Counted from the first letter of the stretch, positions 33,685-43,650 are shown. The stretch: 64,000 nucleotides of DNA from RGIG1902 sp034926865 (GCA_034926865.1 JAYFQP010000012.1:8414-72413); one strand, 5' to 3'. Notes: generated by a model not told the origin, from the letters alone. Translations and numbers: made by a program.

Positions 33685-34737
33685 ATGTGGTTACTCATTG
33701 TTTTGGTCTGCGCCGCTGTAGGCGGTATAATAGGCATAAGGCTTAAGCTCCCCGCCAGCGCAATGCTCGGATCAATGATCGCCGTAGCAGTTTTCACGGT
33801 TGTAACAGATATACAGGCAACCCCTACCTGGATAAAGGTAGCCGCACAGATAGTTTCCGGCGGATACATAGGAACAACAATGACAAAAGACAGCCTCGGT
33901 CAGATTAAATCTATGGCCCCTACGGCGGCGCTGCTGCTTGCGGGCATGCTTATTATCAACCTTACCGTCGGGGGTATACTTTACCTTACATCTCCCCTTG
34001 ATCTTTGCACCAGTCTTTTCTCCACAACTCCCGGAGGGCTCACGGACGTAACAATAATAAGCGATGACATGGGCGCGGATTCCCCTATCGTCAGCGTTTT
34101 TCAGGTATGCCGAATGTCCGCCGCCATATCCATATTCCCCCTTATAATCCCAAAAATAGTCGGCGTAAAAAGCAAGGGGCAAAAAAGCGGAAACACAAAG
34201 AAAAAAGAAACCGCACGGCTTACTAAAGAACAGTATATGAACCTCGGCAAGACTATTCTCATTGCTGTGGTCACCGGGATTTTAGGGTATCTTTCCCACA
34301 TACCTGCAGGTACGATCATTTTCTCTGTGCTCGGCGTTAGCTATTCCAAGATAAAGCATGGGATAGGGTTTATCCCGATGCGCGTAAAGCAGGGAGCTCA
34401 GATGCTTTCCGGCGCTTTCATCGGCTCAAAAATAACTTTTGCCACCATAAAGCTTATTATAAGCATGTGGTATAACGTTCTTATCGTGCTTGTCATATTT
34501 ATTCCGGCATGCCTTCTTTTGGGATACTGTCTGCACCGTTTTGCAAAGGTCGATTTGCTTACGGCTCTCTTTTGTTCGGCTCCGGCCGGCGCCTCCGACA
34601 TGGCGCTGATCGCAAGCGATATTGGGGCCGACGGGCCGAATGTTGCCATTTTGCAGATAGTCAGGATGCTTGGCGTAATCGCTTTCTTCCCAAGCATAAT
34701 AAAAGGCATCGTCTCTGTTTTGGGCTGGAATCCATAA
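33685..34737 (+). CDS. AbrB family membrane protein (duplicated AbrB permease type)
   Basis: 350-residue integral membrane protein of the AbrB/YdaO-like duplicated family, not to be confused with the AbrB DNA-binding protein. Two homologous halves each carry a glycine-rich motif: TTPGGLTDVTIISDDMGADS and SAPAGASDMALIASDIGADG. These repeats near helix breaks suggest an inverted-topology transporter. The substrate is unproven; the family has been annotated as ammonia monooxygenase-like without support. AGGGGG precedes the ATG. Confidence 0.85.
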   Translation: MWLLIVLVCAAVGGIIGIRLKLPASAMLGSMIAVAVFTVVTDIQATPTWIKVAAQIVSGGYIGTTMTKDSLGQIKSMAPTAALLLAGMLIINLTVGGILYLTSPLDLCTSLFSTTPGGLTDVTIISDDMGADSPIVSVFQVCRMSAAISIFPLIIPKIVGVKSKGQKSGNTKKKETARLTKEQYMNLGKTILIAVVTGILGYLSHIPAGTIIFSVLGVSYSKIKHGIGFIPMRVKQGAQMLSGAFIGSKITFATIKLIISMWYNVLIVLVIFIPACLLLGYCLHRFAKVDLLTALFCSAPAGASDMALIASDIGADGPNVAILQIVRMLGVIAFFPSIIKGIVSVLGWNP

Positions 34738-34777
34738 ACCTTTATAGTATTTAGTATTCTATAGTCTTCACTGCCTG

Positions 34778-34810
34778 AGGCCTCCGTTTATACGGAGGCC
34801 TTTCGTTTTA
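34778..34810 (+). terminator. Terminator after the AbrB-family gene
   Basis: 10-bp stem AGGCCTCCGT/ACGGAGGCCT, then TTCGTTTTA. Confidence 0.75.
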
Positions 34811-34964
34811 TAGATATATTCCATGGCTCCTCTAATGCTGCGGACTTTGGCAGGCTTATTCATTATCCACAAACAATTTGTTAAAATGCAAACAAAATTG
34901 AATATTTTTATCTATTGTGCTATAATGATTTTGATTTCGGATTTATGCGAAATGGGGGATTATT

Positions 34965-35651
34965 ATGTCGCTTATCAGCAGTATTTTCACCTTTATTGTC
35001 ACAATGGTGTTGCCCATCGGCGGGTTACTGTTCATTTTGGAAAAAGACCGCTCTATTCTCAAGGCTTTTCTAGGCGGGGTATATACCTATATTATCTTTC
35101 AGATAGTAAGCATTCTTCCCCCGTTCAAAAACATGTCTCTATCTCTTGCCGCGCTTGGCCCGGTTGCCGCCGTTGCTGTTCCGGCTGTCCTTTTGGCGGT
35201 TATTTCCGAAGTGGTGCGATTTTTTATATATAAATATTTCCTGAAACCTCCCTTCTCTACAAACGACGGCCTTGCTTTAGGTTTCGGACACTGGAGCATT
35301 GAGGCTGTGCTGACAACAGGCCTTACCTCATTATCTTTGATGACAAATTTTTCTGCTAATGCCGCTAAAATAGACCCCACCGGCATGGCCCTTTCTGGGC
35401 TTGAGCGTTTTTTTGTTCTTCCTATACTTGCATTACTCTCATTATTGTGCCTGTATACCATAAAGTCCGGAAGGTACTTTGGGCTTATCTCAGCAATAAT
35501 TCTTCATTGTCTGGTCAATGGTGGGACTGCCGTTTTTATAATTATAGGAACACCCACATGGATGGTTATATCACTCATCGGCATTCTTTCCTGCGCCTGC
35601 GCTTATGTTATTCTGCATCTGCGTAAAACATCTGTTTTTGCAGAAAAATAA
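34965..35651 (+). CDS. YhfC family intramembrane metalloprotease
   Basis: 228 residues with six or seven membrane helices. LGFGHWSIEAVL near residue 105 and LHCLVNGGTA later match the YhfC family, in which a histidine/glutamate pair within helices is proposed to form the active site, as in CPBP-type proteases. Its substrates are unknown. GGGGG precedes the ATG, and TATAAT lies about 45 bases upstream, so it probably has its own promoter. Confidence 0.75.
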   Translation: MSLISSIFTFIVTMVLPIGGLLFILEKDRSILKAFLGGVYTYIIFQIVSILPPFKNMSLSLAALGPVAAVAVPAVLLAVISEVVRFFIYKYFLKPPFSTNDGLALGFGHWSIEAVLTTGLTSLSLMTNFSANAAKIDPTGMALSGLERFFVLPILALLSLLCLYTIKSGRYFGLISAIILHCLVNGGTAVFIIIGTPTWMVISLIGILSCACAYVILHLRKTSVFAEK

Positions 35652-35709
35652 ACTAGTTATCACTATCAAGGGAAAACCCTTTTTCAAAAAATATTAGGAG
35701 GTAATAACA

Positions 35710-37380
35710 ATGTCCTACAAGTCTGACATCGAAATCGCTCAAAGCTCTGAAATGTTCTATATCGGCGATATCGCTAAAAAGCTTGATATTCCTGCCGATT
35801 CGCTCGAGCTTTATGGAAACTATAAAGCCAAAGTGAATATTAATAAACTTCCGGATACAAACAAGGAAGGCAAAGTTATACTTGTAACGGCAATAACCCC
35901 AACCCCTGCCGGCGAAGGAAAAACCACTACGGTAGTAGGCCTGGGCGATGCTCTTTCCGAGATCGGTAAAAAGGCTATCATAGCTCTTCGTGAGCCTTCT
36001 CTGGGCCCGGTATTCGGCGTAAAGGGCGGCGCTGCCGGCGGCGGATATGCTCAGGTAGTCCCGATGGAGGATATTAACCTTCATTTCACTGGAGATTTCC
36101 ACGCGATAGGCGCAGCCAACAACCTGCTTGCTGCAATGATTGATAACCATATTTATCAGGGTAACGAACTCAATATTGATCCCTGCCGCATCACATGGAG
36201 AAGAGCTGTTGATATGAATGACCGTCAGCTCAGAAATATTACTGACGGCCTTGGTGGACATACAAACGGCGTTCCACGCGAAGATGGATTCGATATCACG
36301 GTTGCCTCAGAAGTCATGGCTGCGCTGTGCCTTGCCACCGGGATAATTGACCTTAAAGAGCGTCTCTCTAAGATTATTATCGGTTATACAAGAAACAATG
36401 AACCTGTCACCGCAGGCCAGCTTAACGCATCAGGCGCCATGGCTGCGCTTCTCAAAGATGCCATCAAGCCTAATCTTGTCCAGACACTCGAGCATACCCC
36501 AGCATTCATTCACGGCGGGCCTTTTGCCAATATAGCTCACGGCTGCAACAGCGTTATCGCCACTAAAACCGCAATGAAGCTGGCTGATTACGTTGTCACA
36601 GAGGCAGGCTTCGGCGCTGATCTCGGAGCTGAAAAGTTTGTTGATATCAAGTGCCGCATGGCTGGCATTCAGCCATCTGCCGTAGTTATCGTCGCCACAG
36701 TCAAGGCTCTCAAGATGCATGGCGGAGTTGCAAAAACAGAGCTTTCCGGCGAAAACCTTGAAGCCCTGGAAAAGGGCCTTCCCAACCTTCTCAGGCATAT
36801 AGAAAACGTAACAAAAGTATTTAATCTCCCCGCTGTTGTTGCCATAAATCGATTCCCCAACGACACAGAGGCCGAGCTTAAGCTCATTGAAGATAAGTGC
36901 CATGAACTGGGCGTCAACGTTGCCCTCAGCGAAGTATGGGGCAAAGGCGGCAAGGGCGGAGTCGAGCTGGCGGAAGAAGTCGTCCGTTTGTGCGAGACGC
37001 CTAATAACTTCAGCTTCACATATCCCTCTGAAATGCCGCTTAAAGACAAAATCAAGGCTATCGCCACAAAGATATATCATGCTGACGGCGTAGATTTTGC
37101 CCCCGCAGCAAGCCGTGATCTTCGCAAGCTTGAAGAAATGGGCTTTGGCTCAATGCCTATCTGCATGGCAAAGACACAGTACAGCTTCAGCGATGACCAA
37201 AAGAAGCTTGGCGCACCCGAAAACTTCAGGATAACCGTCCGTTCCGTAAAGGTCTCCGCAGGCGCAGGGTTCATCGTCGCCATCACAGGAGATATCATGA
37301 CTATGCCCGGTCTGCCTAAAGTACCCTCAGCTGAAAAGATCGATGTCGATGAACACGGCAATATCAGCGGTATCTTTTAG
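35710..37380 (+). CDS. fhs: Formate-tetrahydrofolate ligase
   Basis: ATP-dependent ligase that joins formate to tetrahydrofolate to give 10-formyl-THF, entry point of the methyl branch of the Wood-Ljungdahl pathway and a source of C1 units. The 556-residue protein has the nucleotide loop TPAGEGKTT near residue 70, LREPSLGPVFGVKGGAAGGG, HFTGDFHAIGAANNL and the C-terminal MPGLPKVPSAEKID. TAGGAGG precedes the ATG. First of three C1 genes. A full acetyl-CoA pathway cannot be claimed from this window. Confidence 0.96.
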   Translation: MSYKSDIEIAQSSEMFYIGDIAKKLDIPADSLELYGNYKAKVNINKLPDTNKEGKVILVTAITPTPAGEGKTTTVVGLGDALSEIGKKAIIALREPSLGPVFGVKGGAAGGGYAQVVPMEDINLHFTGDFHAIGAANNLLAAMIDNHIYQGNELNIDPCRITWRRAVDMNDRQLRNITDGLGGHTNGVPREDGFDITVASEVMAALCLATGIIDLKERLSKIIIGYTRNNEPVTAGQLNASGAMAALLKDAIKPNLVQTLEHTPAFIHGGPFANIAHGCNSVIATKTAMKLADYVVTEAGFGADLGAEKFVDIKCRMAGIQPSAVVIVATVKALKMHGGVAKTELSGENLEALEKGLPNLLRHIENVTKVFNLPAVVAINRFPNDTEAELKLIEDKCHELGVNVALSEVWGKGGKGGVELAEEVVRLCETPNNFSFTYPSEMPLKDKIKAIATKIYHADGVDFAPAASRDLRKLEEMGFGSMPICMAKTQYSFSDDQKKLGAPENFRITVRSVKVSAGAGFIVAITGDIMTMPGLPKVPSAEKIDVDEHGNISGIF

Positions 37381-37392
37381 AGGCGCGGTGTA

Positions 37393-38025
37393 ATGGATTT
37401 TAGTGATTTGACCCTCAATGATTTCGTAGCACAGCTTTCTACCAAGGCGCCTGTCCCCGGAGGAGGCGGCGCCTCGGCTCTCGTCGGCGCCATAGGCTCG
37501 GCTCTGGGCTGCATGGTAGGTTCTCTGACGGTCGGCAAAAAGAAATATGCGGCTGTGGAGGATGACATAAAAGCTCTCATGGAAAAAAGCATCGCTCTCC
37601 AAGGTGAGCTTATGTCCCTGATTGACAGAGATGCCAAGGCTTTTGAGCCTCTTGCAAAGGCTTACTCCCTTCCCTCTTCAACGGAAGAAGAAAAAGCTGC
37701 AAAAGCCGAGGTAATGGCAGTTGTTCTTAAAGACGCCTGTGATGTCCCGATGGACATTATGAGATCCTGCTGCAAAGCGATAGAGCTTATATCCGAATAT
37801 GCGGAAAAAGGCTCGGTAATAGCCATAAGTGATGCCGGAGTCGGCGCAGCTCTTTGCGCATCAGCTCTCAAAGGCGCCGCACTTAATGTTTTTATCAATA
37901 CAAAAGCCATGGCTGACCGTTCTCTTGCAGACAAGTACAACAATGAAGCTTTTGAACTCCTTGACAAATATGTGCTGATTGCTGAAGACATATTCTTAAA
38001 GGTAAAGGGCAGGCTTGTTAAATAG
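37393..38025 (+). CDS. fchA: Methenyltetrahydrofolate cyclohydrolase
   Basis: 210-residue cyclodeaminase/cyclohydrolase (FTCD_C fold) that interconverts 10-formyl-THF and 5,10-methenyl-THF. Recognisable are FVAQLSTKAPVPGGGGASAL, GCMVGSLTVGKKKY, IDRDAKAFEPLAKAY, and SDAGVGAALCASALKGAALN. It starts 12 bases after fhs and is followed 13 bases later by folD. Its presence beside a FolD whose cyclohydrolase residues are replaced suggests it carries that step in the operon. Confidence 0.9.
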   Translation: MDFSDLTLNDFVAQLSTKAPVPGGGGASALVGAIGSALGCMVGSLTVGKKKYAAVEDDIKALMEKSIALQGELMSLIDRDAKAFEPLAKAYSLPSSTEEEKAAKAEVMAVVLKDACDVPMDIMRSCCKAIELISEYAEKGSVIAISDAGVGAALCASALKGAALNVFINTKAMADRSLADKYNNEAFELLDKYVLIAEDIFLKVKGRLVK

Positions 38026-38038
38026 GAGGATGAGCAAT

Positions 38039-38887
38039 ATGGCACAACTTTTAAAGGGCGCTCCCGTCGCCCAGGCAATCTCAAGCATGCTTACCGAAAG
38101 GGCCAATGCCCTCAATAAGGCAGGAATAACGCCGACTTTGACGATAGTAAGAGTTGGAAACCGGCCTGACGATATCTCATATGAACGCGGGGCTATAAAA
38201 CGCTGCCGAATATGCGGAATCGATGTCCGGCGCGTTGTCTTCCCCGATAGAGCCACAGAAAATGAGCTTGTTGAAACAATCGAAGAAATAAACCGTGATA
38301 CAAGCGTGCATGGCGTCTTGCTTTTCCGTCCGCTTCCCAAACACATGAACGAAGCAAAAATTTGCGCCGCCCTTGACCCCAAAAAGGATATGGACGGCAT
38401 TACGGAAGGTTCGCTGGCAGGAGTCTTTTCCGGCAGCGACATGGGATATCCCCCCTGCACGGCTCAGGCCTGCATAGAGATTCTGGATCACTACGGGCTT
38501 GAAATAGCAGGGAAAAAAGCCGTCGTTTTAGGCCGCAGCAACGTTATAGGAAAGCCTGTTGCCATGCTGCTTCTGAAGCGCAACGCAACAGTTACCATAT
38601 GCCATACAAAGACTGTTGACCTTCCCGGAACCTGCTCGAAAGCCGAGATACTCATAGCCGCCGCCGGAAAAGCCGGAGTTGTAGGCAGCTCTCATGTATC
38701 AGAAGGCCAGATACTCCTTGATGTTGGAATCAATATCACAGACAAAGGCAAAATCATGGGCGATGTGGATTTCGACTCTGTACAGCCCATAGTAAAAGCA
38801 ATTACCCCTGTTCCTGCGGGTGTTGGTTCAGTGACAACGGCTGTACTCGCAAAGCATGTGATAATGGCAGCCGAAAAAACTGTCTGA
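38039..38887 (+). CDS. folD: FolD-family methylenetetrahydrofolate dehydrogenase, cyclohydrolase site altered
   Basis: 282-residue FolD-type protein that oxidises 5,10-methylene-THF to methenyl-THF. The cofactor motif VVLGRSNVIGKPVAMLLL and the C-terminal TPVPAGVGSVTTAVL are intact, as is KKDMDGIT. However, the catalytic loop reads SYERGAIKRCRICGI, where family members have YVxxK, so the cyclohydrolase lysine (Lys54 in E. coli numbering) is alanine; and VQLPLP is LFRPLP, replacing the partner glutamine with phenylalanine. It is therefore probably a monofunctional dehydrogenase. The start was chosen for its AGGAGG nine bases upstream. Confidence 0.9.
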   Translation: MAQLLKGAPVAQAISSMLTERANALNKAGITPTLTIVRVGNRPDDISYERGAIKRCRICGIDVRRVVFPDRATENELVETIEEINRDTSVHGVLLFRPLPKHMNEAKICAALDPKKDMDGITEGSLAGVFSGSDMGYPPCTAQACIEILDHYGLEIAGKKAVVLGRSNVIGKPVAMLLLKRNATVTICHTKTVDLPGTCSKAEILIAAAGKAGVVGSSHVSEGQILLDVGINITDKGKIMGDVDFDSVQPIVKAITPVPAGVGSVTTAVLAKHVIMAAEKTV

Positions 38888-38898
38888 TTTGTTTAATT

Positions 38899-38931
38899 AA
38901 AAAGTGGCGGCAGAAAGCCGTCACTTTTTTT
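38899..38931 (+). terminator. Terminator of the fhs-fchA-folD operon
   Basis: AAAGTGGCGGC/GCCGTCACTTT stem (one G-T pair) and TTTTTT. Confidence 0.8.
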
Positions 38932-39100
38932 ACGCTTATTTCCGTCAAATACGATTACAATTTGGCATTTTATATTATATTATTACTTATTGTATCAGTT
39001 TTCGCTCATATTCGCTCTTTATATTACTATGTGCAGATCTTCGTATTTTGCGTCCCTTCTTTTAGGAACGCATAAAGGGGCGCAAGATCACTTTATTCTT

Positions 39101-40510
39101 CTATTTGCCGGCATCATTATTAATCATTTCAAGGCAGACCTCAAGGGCATCGCGGTCGGTTTCAATATCAGGCGTCATGCCCTCAAACTCATTAAAGCTC
39201 CCGTCTTTGTTAAGATAGGCTATCCACTCGAACTCAATACACATACCGCTGTTGGGAAGCTCTACCCTCTTAAATATCGGATAAAAACCTAACCATCCCA
39301 TACCTCCGGTCTGAGTTCCTATTACCGTAGCCGCCCCTGTTGACTGGCAGAACAAAGCCAACATCTCGGAGGAGGAAACGCATCGGCTGTCCACAAGCAG
39401 CCACACATTTCCTTTAAAGGTATTGTCCGGCGGGCCTGGTATCAAAGCATTTCTGGTTGTGACGACTATGTTATCAAGCCCGGCGTCACGCATTATCTCA
39501 TTGACCTTTTCATCAGGATAGAGAAGGGCGGGGTCATCTGAATAAACAGGATACAGCGTATAGCTGTTATCATCTGCCGACTGGGCGAAAAAATCTAGGC
39601 ACCCGGCCTTAAAGCCGCCGATGGTTGTAATCGGTTTTTGGCGGTCATAGAAGAGCCGGCTCAGGCCTTTTTGCCATATTCCCGAATCGCCGCCGCCGTT
39701 ACCCCTTATGTCGATGATGACGTCTTCATATTCGCCTTCAACTATTTCAGCACAAAAAGCGTCGACGGCCTTGACCGCGTTATTATAATCTGTTAAGTCG
39801 CTACCAGCGCTAAAGCTTGTAATGGTGATTATGGGGATGTCATTTATATAATCAAGAGAACAATAGTCATTAGGGTCATATTCTGTTTTTGTGCCGGAAT
39901 TTTCTGCACTTGCAATAGAACTGTAAAAAGCCTGAGTTTTTTGGGAAAATGTGTTAAAGGGAAGGTAAATAGAGTATAAGTACAAAGACATGGCCCGCAG
40001 GTGGCCGAGGTTTCTGAAATCGTTCAGATTTTGTGTAATAATTGAACTCATAGCGTTTTTTGAGTCAGTATAATTATAAAGATTATAGACGGAATTGGGA
40101 CTAGCGGAAGCGGGCTCGTATGGGTCTTTGTCGTATTGCGACGTCAAATCTATAATTTGAGTTCTGTATTTTTGCTTTATTTTGGCTTTATCAATAAACT
40201 TTTTCTCTGAGAATCCATTTTGTTCAGCCGCTTTAAAAAACGGGAACTGGTCTTCAAGCACGGCCCACATATAATCGTAATCTTGAAGCATTTCATCGGT
40301 AGAAATAAAGGGTGCAGAAGATTCGCTAGTTTCATCTTCACTTGTTGCCTCACCATTGCTAAGAGTTTTAAAAGGATAAAATCTATATATAAAAAAGACA
40401 CCAGTAATCAAACCTAAGCAAATAAGCAGAGTTAAAAAACGCTTGGATGACCCAATATCTCTCATAGCGCAATCGGTTTTTAATAAGGATTTACATTTTA
40501 TCGCCTTCAT
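39101..40510 (-). CDS. S41 family peptidase, membrane-anchored
   Basis: 469 residues with an N-terminal membrane helix (about residues 26-44) and an extracellular S41 tail-specific protease domain. DIRGNGGGDSG and the nucleophile segment LLVDSRCVSSSEMLALF are present. The lysine-bearing GKG of CtpA enzymes is GTQTGGMG here, as in the S41B/tricorn-like group that does not use Lys. No PDZ domain is evident. AAAGGAG precedes the ATG. Its substrates are unknown. Confidence 0.8.
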   Translation of the reverse strand: MKAIKCKSLLKTDCAMRDIGSSKRFLTLLICLGLITGVFFIYRFYPFKTLSNGEATSEDETSESSAPFISTDEMLQDYDYMWAVLEDQFPFFKAAEQNGFSEKKFIDKAKIKQKYRTQIIDLTSQYDKDPYEPASASPNSVYNLYNYTDSKNAMSSIITQNLNDFRNLGHLRAMSLYLYSIYLPFNTFSQKTQAFYSSIASAENSGTKTEYDPNDYCSLDYINDIPIITITSFSAGSDLTDYNNAVKAVDAFCAEIVEGEYEDVIIDIRGNGGGDSGIWQKGLSRLFYDRQKPITTIGGFKAGCLDFFAQSADDNSYTLYPVYSDDPALLYPDEKVNEIMRDAGLDNIVVTTRNALIPGPPDNTFKGNVWLLVDSRCVSSSEMLALFCQSTGAATVIGTQTGGMGWLGFYPIFKRVELPNSGMCIEFEWIAYLNKDGSFNEFEGMTPDIETDRDALEVCLEMINNDAGK

Positions 40511-40712
40511 AAAAGCTCTCCTTTCTGACTAACAGCTAAAACCTTCGTTAGTTTTGGTATACCATTAACAAAACTCAAAGTCAAAGCCACAAGATGTTTT
40601 GGGTATATCTTTGTAGCTTTTCACAAAACTTAGTAAATGAATTTGTAAAAAAGGCAATTTTATCCTTTAATACGTTACCGACAATTTTCATACACATTAT
40701 CAAAAGCTATAA

Positions 40713-40742
40713 AAAAAGTGAGCCTCAAAAGGCTCACTTTTA
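40713..40742. terminator. Terminator of the M20 amidohydrolase gene
   Basis: 12-bp stem AAAAAGTGAGCC/GGCTCACTTTTT. Confidence 0.75.
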
Positions 40743-40755
40743 ATTAAAATAAGAG

Positions 40756-41907
40756 TTATTCGGAAAGGAAATCGATAGCCGCCTGCGCATAGAATGCTAC
40801 GCCGACTTCAAAAGCATCTTCCTCTACAAAGTAATGATCGCTGTGGCCGGGATATGTGCCGCCTGCGCCAAGGCTGAAGAATGCGCCGGGGACATACTTT
40901 GTATACTCAGCAAAGTCCTCGCCTCCCATGCCCTTCTGGTCATAGACAACAAGGGATGGCTCGGTGATCTTTCTTGCGGAGGCAAGGCCCTTTTCAACCA
41001 TCTCTCCGTTATTGATAAGAACCTCGGTGATCTGCTCATATTCAACCTCTGCCTCACAGCGGAAGGTCTTGGCTGTCTCCTCAACGATACGCTGGAGCAC
41101 AACAGGAAGCTGAGCATGAACCTCGCGGTTGAAGCTGCGAACGGTGCCCTCCAATATCGCTTCGCCCGATACGATGTTAAACCTTGAACCGGAATGGAAA
41201 GAGCCTACGGTTACGACAATGGGCTCCATAGGAGAAAACTCACGGCTGACCATTGTCTGAAGATTCATAACTGTAGCCGCGCCGCAAACCGTGGCGTCAA
41301 CCCCCATATTAGGGCCGGCGCCGTGGCAGGCCTTACCCTTGATTGTAGCGACAAAACGATCGGTTGCCGCATGATGGGGGCCTTCGCTGCTGGAAATCTG
41401 GCCGCAGGGCTTCATGGCGCCGATATGTACGCCAAAGATGCCGTCCACATTCTCAAGGCACCCTTGCTCTATAGCAAGAGCCGCACCTTTGCCCACTTCC
41501 TCTGCCGGCTGGAAAATGAATCTTACTGTTCCTGCAAATTGATCCTTAAGCTGATTAAGAACCATGACGGACCCCAGAAGCATGGAAGCGTGGGTATCGT
41601 GACCGCATGCATGCATAATGCCGGGTACACTGCTCTTGAAAGGAAGGTCTGTTTTTTCCTGTATAGAAAGGGCATCAATATCACCCCTGAGTGCCACTGT
41701 CTTTCCTGCACCCTTTGTCCCTTGTACTTCGGCGATAACGCCTGTGGGATTGAGCAGTCTATATTTTACGCCCAGCTCGTCAAGAGCTTTCGCGATTTGC
41801 TTAGTTGTTCTAAACTCATTAAGGCTTGCTTCAGGGTTTTGGTGGATGTCACGTCTGAATGCAACAACCTTATCCTGAACCTCGTGGGCCATTTTTCTGA
41901 TATCCAT
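40756..41907 (-). CDS. M20 amidohydrolase (N-acyl-L-amino acid amidohydrolase type)
   Basis: 383-residue dizinc hydrolase of the HipO/AmaA group that removes acyl groups from amino acids. Metal ligands are in MHACGHDTHASMLLG (Cys and His), FQPAEEVGKGA (Glu), FGVHIGAMKPCG (His) and PGHSDHYFVEE (His). The lid has GKACHGAGPNMGVDA. An in-frame GTG at 41916 is an alternative start. It is separate from the AbgB-like gene at 26987 and followed by its own terminator. Confidence 0.9.
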   Translation of the reverse strand: MDIRKMAHEVQDKVVAFRRDIHQNPEASLNEFRTTKQIAKALDELGVKYRLLNPTGVIAEVQGTKGAGKTVALRGDIDALSIQEKTDLPFKSSVPGIMHACGHDTHASMLLGSVMVLNQLKDQFAGTVRFIFQPAEEVGKGAALAIEQGCLENVDGIFGVHIGAMKPCGQISSSEGPHHAATDRFVATIKGKACHGAGPNMGVDATVCGAATVMNLQTMVSREFSPMEPIVVTVGSFHSGSRFNIVSGEAILEGTVRSFNREVHAQLPVVLQRIVEETAKTFRCEAEVEYEQITEVLINNGEMVEKGLASARKITEPSLVVYDQKGMGGEDFAEYTKYVPGAFFSLGAGGTYPGHSDHYFVEEDAFEVGVAFYAQAAIDFLSE

Positions 41908-42062
41908 GATGTTCACTCGCTTTCAATATAATCATATTTATATAATGACATTATACGTATTATGATATCACCGCATCTTTTGATTGTAAAGAAAGAAATC
42001 CATTTCAAAATATATTTTAAGTGAAATTAAAGCCTATACCAGCCATGTATTCAAATATTAAG

Positions 42063-42095
42063 AGAAGGCGCTGCCGTTGGCAGCGCCTTCTAAAA
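42063..42095 (-). terminator. Terminator of rny
   Basis: 13-bp perfect stem AGAAGGCGCTGCC/GGCAGCGCCTTCT just after the stop codon; the T-run is short. Confidence 0.65.
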
Positions 42096-42099
42096 AGCA

Positions 42100-43650
42100 T
42101 TATTTTGCGTAATCCACCGCTCTTGTTTCTCTCACGACATGTACCTTAATCATGCCGGGATAACTGAGCTCATTTTCGATCTTGACAGAGAGCTCTCTTG
42201 CAAGAAGCACCATGTCTTCATCTTTTACTTCTTCAGGCTTTACGATTAATCTGACCTCACGCCCTGCCTGGAAGGCAAAGCATTTGTCTACGCCCTTCAT
42301 TGTGGATGCAAGCTCCTCAAGCTTTTCAAGACGCTTGATGTAAGCTTCAAGATTCTCTCTCCTGGCCCCCGGCCTTGCAGCCGATATGGCATCAGCCGCC
42401 TGAACAAGACATGCGACAACAGTTTCCGCTTCTACATCGCCATGATGCGCATGTATAGCATGAATAACTTCAGGGCTTTCGCGGTATTTTTTGGCAATGT
42501 CTACACCAAGGTTGACATGCGAGCCTTCCATCTCATGAGTAACGGCCTTACCGATATCATGAAGCAGGCCGGCCCTCTTTGCAAGTGTGACATCCGCACC
42601 GATCTCGGCGGCCAAAAGCCCAGCGATATGGGCAACTTCGATAGAATGGTTAAGAACATTTTGCCCGTAGCTTGTACGGTAACGCATACGCCCGAGCAGC
42701 TTTACTATTTCGGGATGGACTCCATGGACACCCGTTTCGAAAAGGGCTCTCTCGCCCTCCTGCTTGATAATGGATTCGACCTCAGCCCTTGACTTTTCGA
42801 CTGTCTCCTCAATTCGCGCAGGATGTATCCTGCCGTCGACTATGAGTTTTTCAAGGCTGAGCCTTGCAATTTCTCTTCTAACCGGATCAAAGCTTGAAAG
42901 CGTGATCGCCTCAGGAGTATCATCTATTATAAGATCTACCCCAGTAAGCGTTTCAAGAGTTCGGATATTGCGGCCCTCGCGGCCGATTATCCTGCCCTTC
43001 ATCTCATCATTTGGCAGCGGAACTACAGAAACGGTAGCTTCGCTCACATGGTCAGCCGCACAACGCTGTATGGCCAGCGAGATTATCTCTCTTGCCGTCT
43101 TGTCGCTGTCTTCCTTAAGCTGGCGCTCTATCTCCTTAAGCTTAATGGCCGCATCATGCCGGGCATCGTCCTCGATCTGGCTGATAATAAGATTTTTAGC
43201 ATCATCTACAGTCAGCCCGGAAATCTTCTCCAGCATTTCAAGCTGGCTTTTTTTGATCGATTTGATCTCTTCCTGAATGTCTTCGTTCTCTTTGAGCTTT
43301 TTGTTGAGCTTTTCTTCTTTCTGATCGATGGTCTCGTACTTCTTATCGATTAGCTCTTCTTTTTGCACGAGCCTTCGCTCTTGCTTCTTTAAATCCTGAT
43401 TACGCTCTTTTGTCTCTCGGTCGAACTCAGTTTTGGCTCGATAGATCTCCTCTTTCGCCTCGACTAAAGCTTCTCGCTTTTTTGCCTCGGCCGATTTTAT
43501 TGCCTCATTGATGATTCTTGTTGCTTCATCCTCAGCACTTCCTATCTCCTTCTCAGCGATATTCTTACGAGAAAAATAACCCGCTAATCCGCCAATCAAA
43601 GCCGACACGAGTAAAGCACCTACTTTAACAAGTATGTCTATACCCGACAC
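42100..43650 (-). CDS. rny: Ribonuclease Y
   Basis: Membrane-anchored endoribonuclease that starts mRNA turnover. The GTG start (after AAGGAGG) gives 516 residues, the standard length; the longer ATG frame is upstream of this site. One membrane helix (about residues 8-25) is followed by a long coiled coil (residues 30-190), a KH RNA-binding domain (GRIIGREGRNIRTLE) and an HD domain (LLHDIGKAVTHEMEGSH). The hydrolytic His-Asp pair is intact. Confidence 0.96.
   Translation of the reverse strand: MSGIDILVKVGALLVSALIGGLAGYFSRKNIAEKEIGSAEDEATRIINEAIKSAEAKKREALVEAKEEIYRAKTEFDRETKERNQDLKKQERRLVQKEELIDKKYETIDQKEEKLNKKLKENEDIQEEIKSIKKSQLEMLEKISGLTVDDAKNLIISQIEDDARHDAAIKLKEIERQLKEDSDKTAREIISLAIQRCAADHVSEATVSVVPLPNDEMKGRIIGREGRNIRTLETLTGVDLIIDDTPEAITLSSFDPVRREIARLSLEKLIVDGRIHPARIEETVEKSRAEVESIIKQEGERALFETGVHGVHPEIVKLLGRMRYRTSYGQNVLNHSIEVAHIAGLLAAEIGADVTLAKRAGLLHDIGKAVTHEMEGSHVNLGVDIAKKYRESPEVIHAIHAHHGDVEAETVVACLVQAADAISAARPGARRENLEAYIKRLEKLEELASTMKGVDKCFAFQAGREVRLIVKPEEVKDEDMVLLARELSVKIENELSYPGMIKVHVVRETRAVDYAK

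Noticed and set aside
35652..35709. Folate riboswitch ahead of fhs
   Set aside because: Only 58 bases separate the genes, with a weak 5-bp hairpin; too short for the known THF riboswitch.
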